64,000 nucleotides of DNA from Pontiellaceae bacterium B12227 (GTDB taxonomy: Bacteria > Verrucomicrobiota > Kiritimatiellia > Kiritimatiellales > Pontiellaceae). The first letter of the stretch is position 1, and each line of letters starts with the position of its first letter. The notes under the pieces are model-generated. The model worked only from the letters and a program-made list of their open reading frames with translations, was not told the origin of the DNA and did no database searches. Positions 62,011-64,000 of this stretch are shown here, piece by piece. Made by a program: the position numbers and the translations under genes. Location of the stretch: contig JAROAZ010000004.1 of the NCBI GenBank assembly GCA_029432775.1, positions 124,001-188,000 on the forward strand, in the 5' to 3' direction.

Positions 62011-63030
62011 TTAACGGTAGCGCAAGGTTGTTCCACGGTTCCAATGGCCGCCAACGGTAACATGATGAGGCATATCGAGCTGGCCAAACTGGTTATGATG
62101 GATTCGATCCAGTAACATTTCCAAAGCCAGCTTCCCGCATCCGAACGCATTTTCAATGATGCCGCTGTATTCCCCCTCTTCTTTGGCCGTGCCGAGGGTT
62201 ACCAAACTGATGTCTTCCGGCACGCTCAGTCCGAGTTGTTCGAGCCATGGGATAACATTTGAAGGGCTGATGCAGACAATAACATCAGGTTTAGAACGCT
62301 CGTACCATTCTCGGAACCCGTCAAATGAAGGCGCAGGGTCCAGCCACGGTTCAATACGGTCGCTCTCCGGCAGGCTTCTCTGCAACATCATATAAGCGGC
62401 AAGCCAACGGTTGTCACTTTTGTAGGGGTACGGGATATCCATGATGTATCCGATTCGTTCATAAGCATTTTCACTTAGAATCCGCCTCGTTTTTTCCATA
62501 TTCCCGTAATAGTCGGCCGTTACCCAATCCGTAGCCGGAGTAAGCTGATAGATACCGTAACTGACCACAGAAATTTCCGACCAGGCATGGTTCATTTTTT
62601 CCCGCCATTTACCGGCAGGAATCATCACCGCACCCCGGATCCCGCGGTTATAGAATATGTCATTCAACCGCCGGGCAGACATTTCGGGTTCACCAATCCA
62701 GAACTGTTCCAGTTTGATCCCCAAACTTTGGGCCACTGAAGTGCAACCGTCCACAAACCGGCTTCTATTATACCGGGCCTTCAGTTCATCAGGGGAATCC
62801 GTAGCCGTAACCACGGCAATCACCGGCGGGTTATCCGGATCTTTCCCGTTGCGGCGCGCACTCATCAGCGCAGAAACGTAAGGGTTGCGTTGATACCCCA
62901 TCTCCTCGGCGGCCCCATGCACTTTTTTGAGCGTCGCGGCAGCCACTTTGGGTGAATTGTTGAGCGCAAGGGAAACTGTGGAGGGATGAATGCCCAACTT
63001 CTTCGCAATATCGCAGACCGTAACCTTCAT
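62011..63030 (-). CDS. LacI-family transcriptional regulator (paralogue of 23972-25000)
   Basis: A protein of 339 residues. Helix-turn-helix VTVCDIAKKLGIHPSTVSLALNN, then the effector domain (NRGIRGAVMIPAGKWREKMN; DWVTADYYGNMEKTRRIL; LSVPEDISLVTLGTAKEEGE). Similar along the whole length to the 23972-25000 protein, with a different recognition-helix start (HPSTVS). GGGGTGGAAGAGA precedes the ATG. It lies between the GH105 relic and the surface-protein gene; an operator-like palindrome 236 bp upstream could serve it or a lost gene. The effector is probably a sugar from the same polysaccharide. Confidence 0.9.
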   Translation of the reverse strand: MKVTVCDIAKKLGIHPSTVSLALNNSPKVAAATLKKVHGAAEEMGYQRNPYVSALMSARRNGKDPDNPPVIAVVTATDSPDELKARYNRSRFVDGCTSVAQSLGIKLEQFWIGEPEMSARRLNDIFYNRGIRGAVMIPAGKWREKMNHAWSEISVVSYGIYQLTPATDWVTADYYGNMEKTRRILSENAYERIGYIMDIPYPYKSDNRWLAAYMMLQRSLPESDRIEPWLDPAPSFDGFREWYERSKPDVIVCISPSNVIPWLEQLGLSVPEDISLVTLGTAKEEGEYSGIIENAFGCGKLALEMLLDRIHHNQFGQLDMPHHVTVGGHWNRGTTLRYR

Positions 63031-63100
63031 TCTCTTCCACCCCTTATTCGCTACTCAACAAACACCGTACACGAATCTTACTGCCTTTATCGATTCAAAT

Positions 63101-63196
63101 CTATTGTTCCAACATACAGTGTCAACTCTTCACCCGCCGCGGGAAATGCTCCCGCCCATACACTTCCGTTCTATCCGGCCAAGCCTGTTCCGTGAT
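63101..63196 (-). pseudogene. 3' remnant of a GH105 gene
   Basis: About 96 bp align to the last part of the GH105 gene at 50091-51221, in the same orientation. On minus it reads TEQAWPDRTEVYG like the intact QAWPDRTEVYG, then a deletion of one base (CCGCC-CATA against CCGCCCCATA) shifts the frame to REHFPRRVKS and a stop. The DNA still ends in ATGTTGGAACAATAG, as the intact gene ends ATGTTGGAAAAATAA. The rest of the gene is gone. It probably records a former LacI/GH105 pair like that at 23972-26224, or a duplication of the 50091 gene. Confidence 0.75.
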
Positions 63197-63265
63197 TTCA
63201 CTGCGAGTTAAAATTTCTTCGTGAAAAAATCACCCGATTCCGGAACCGAAGCAACGAGGCCTCCA

Positions 63266-63279
63266 TTCAAATTATTGAA
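63266..63279. promoter_or_regulatory. Candidate LacI-type operator (TTCAAATTATTGAA)
   Basis: Two bases from the consensus, in the gap between the transporter gene and the GH105 relic. It may be the leftover operator of the lost gene, or act on the LacI gene 236 bp away. Confidence 0.45.
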
Positions 63280-63295
63280 ATCAAGGATACACGGT

Positions 63296-64000
63296 CTAAT
63301 CCGATTGTTGAGCATGACGTTTTTCTAGCTCAGCTCGAACCTGTTCCGCCCGTTCGGTCGTAATGGAGTATCTTCGAATCAGGAAAAGCGCCAATAGCAA
63401 GGCTGTGGCGGGTATGGCAGACTGTAAGATGCGCAAATAGAGAATGGCCTGAGGATTCTGATCGGCACCTGCCCTTGCATCGAATCCGGTTGCGTTAAGC
63501 AGAAAGCCGGTGAGCAGAAGCCCGAAAGAGATACCGATCTTCATGACATAGCCATAGACCGCACTGAACATTCCTTCGCGACGCGTACCGTTTTCAAGTT
63601 CATCTTCGTCGCAGATGTCAGCCACCATGGACGAGGTTAGAATCCAGAGGCAGGCGAGTCCGGGCGACATGAGTGCCAGGCTGGCCAGTTGCATGTATGG
63701 CCATTGCGGATTATAGGTGAAAAACTTACTCGCGGCACCGATCAAAGCCATCCCCAGGCCGATCATCAGCATCCGTTTTTTCCCGATCCGTGCCGCGACA
63801 TAGCTGATGATGGGCGAGGCGATGATACCACCCATTAGATGATAGGTTGTTCCTGCAATGCCCAGCATAATGGAGGCCGCGCGCTTATCGCCTTCAAAGA
63901 TGTAGTAGATGTTAATGTAAATACCGAGCTGGGTGACCATGAACATTCCTAAACAGCAGAGAATCAGAACCAGCATCAATAACGAGAAACTGCGGTTTCT
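63296..64000 (-). CDS. GPH/MFS-type sugar transporter (partial)
   Basis: The C-terminal ~234 residues of a polytopic membrane protein; the frame stays open to the window edge, so the start is outside. About six hydrophobic segments and the motifs GKKRMLMIGLGMALIG and SSMVADICDEDELENGTRREGM fit glycoside-pentoside-hexuronide:cation symporters (MFS_2), where the DE-x-x-x-G-x-R-x-E-G stretch is characteristic. It probably imports a monosaccharide or uronide released by the surrounding enzymes. The C-terminus is charged and cytoplasmic (EQVRAELEKRHAQQ). Its position next to LacI and a GH105 relic supports a role in the same pathway. Confidence 0.85.
   Translation of the reverse strand, partial: RNRSFSLLMLVLILCCLGMFMVTQLGIYINIYYIFEGDKRAASIMLGIAGTTYHLMGGIIASPIISYVAARIGKKRMLMIGLGMALIGAASKFFTYNPQWPYMQLASLALMSPGLACLWILTSSMVADICDEDELENGTRREGMFSAVYGYVMKIGISFGLLLTGFLLNATGFDARAGADQNPQAILYLRILQSAIPATALLLALFLIRRYSITTERAEQVRAELEKRHAQQSD

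Noticed and set aside
1..64000. CRISPR arrays, tRNA or rRNA genes, insertion sequences, prophage genes
   Set aside because: Looked for on both strands; no regularly spaced repeats, RNA gene signatures, transposase or phage proteins were recognised.

Overview
The window looks like a chromosomal segment of a marine, probably anaerobic PVC-superphylum bacterium close to Kiritimatiellota (Pontiella-like). The reasons are five type I sulfatases beside many secreted glycosidases, two PEP-CTERM proteins, SHD1-like domains, LacI and XylR-type regulators, no SusC/SusD pair, and a sulfatase with the anaerobe-type CxAxR site. This assignment is inferred from gene content; no rRNA or other marker is present. 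Nearly everything is on the minus strand; only 38084-40384 and 51505-56799 are on plus.

Layout. 1-1667: a secreted-protein start, a 59-aa membrane protein and an NCS1-like permease. 1723-8652: a GH78-like enzyme, then an operon of a small beta-sandwich protein, a sulfatase and a GH2 enzyme. 8804-21135: two related clan GH-A enzymes, a GH39-like enzyme, a sulfatase and a run of proteins built from one ~190-residue module ('module A'). 21482-27852: GH3, LacI regulator, GH105 and sulfatase. 28154-35925: GH78 plus sulfatase, flanked by two inner-membrane proteins with matching N-termini. 36239-41751: proteins with a second module ('module B') and a plus-strand GH105-like enzyme. 41908-51221: a collinear run of GH105, GH3, sulfatase, an unknown protein, a BNR_4 protein, a DUF1080 protein and a XylR-type regulator. 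51505-56799: a giant CotH/lamin-tail protein. 56803-63030: a second BNR_4 protein, a large surface protein and a second LacI regulator. 63101-63196: a GH105 relic. 63296-64000: a partial GPH-type sugar transporter.

How the genes fit together. Unsaturated-uronide hydrolases (three GH105-like plus a relic), rhamnosidases (two GH78-type), sulfatases, GH3, GH39-like and GH2 enzymes, and two BNR_4 propellers carrying the His/His/Tyr/Arg spacing I recall from PL24/PL25 ulvan lyases, together suggest breakdown of a sulfated rhamnose- and uronate-rich polysaccharide such as ulvan. This is an inference. A 14-bp palindrome, consensus TTCAAATCGTTGAA, lies upstream of seven genes or operons including one LacI gene, with an eighth copy near the second LacI gene. 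It is the best candidate for the regulon operator. A second element, the dyad TTCCAANNNTTGGAA, occurs eight times exactly inside genes, in more than one reading frame, and is unexplained.
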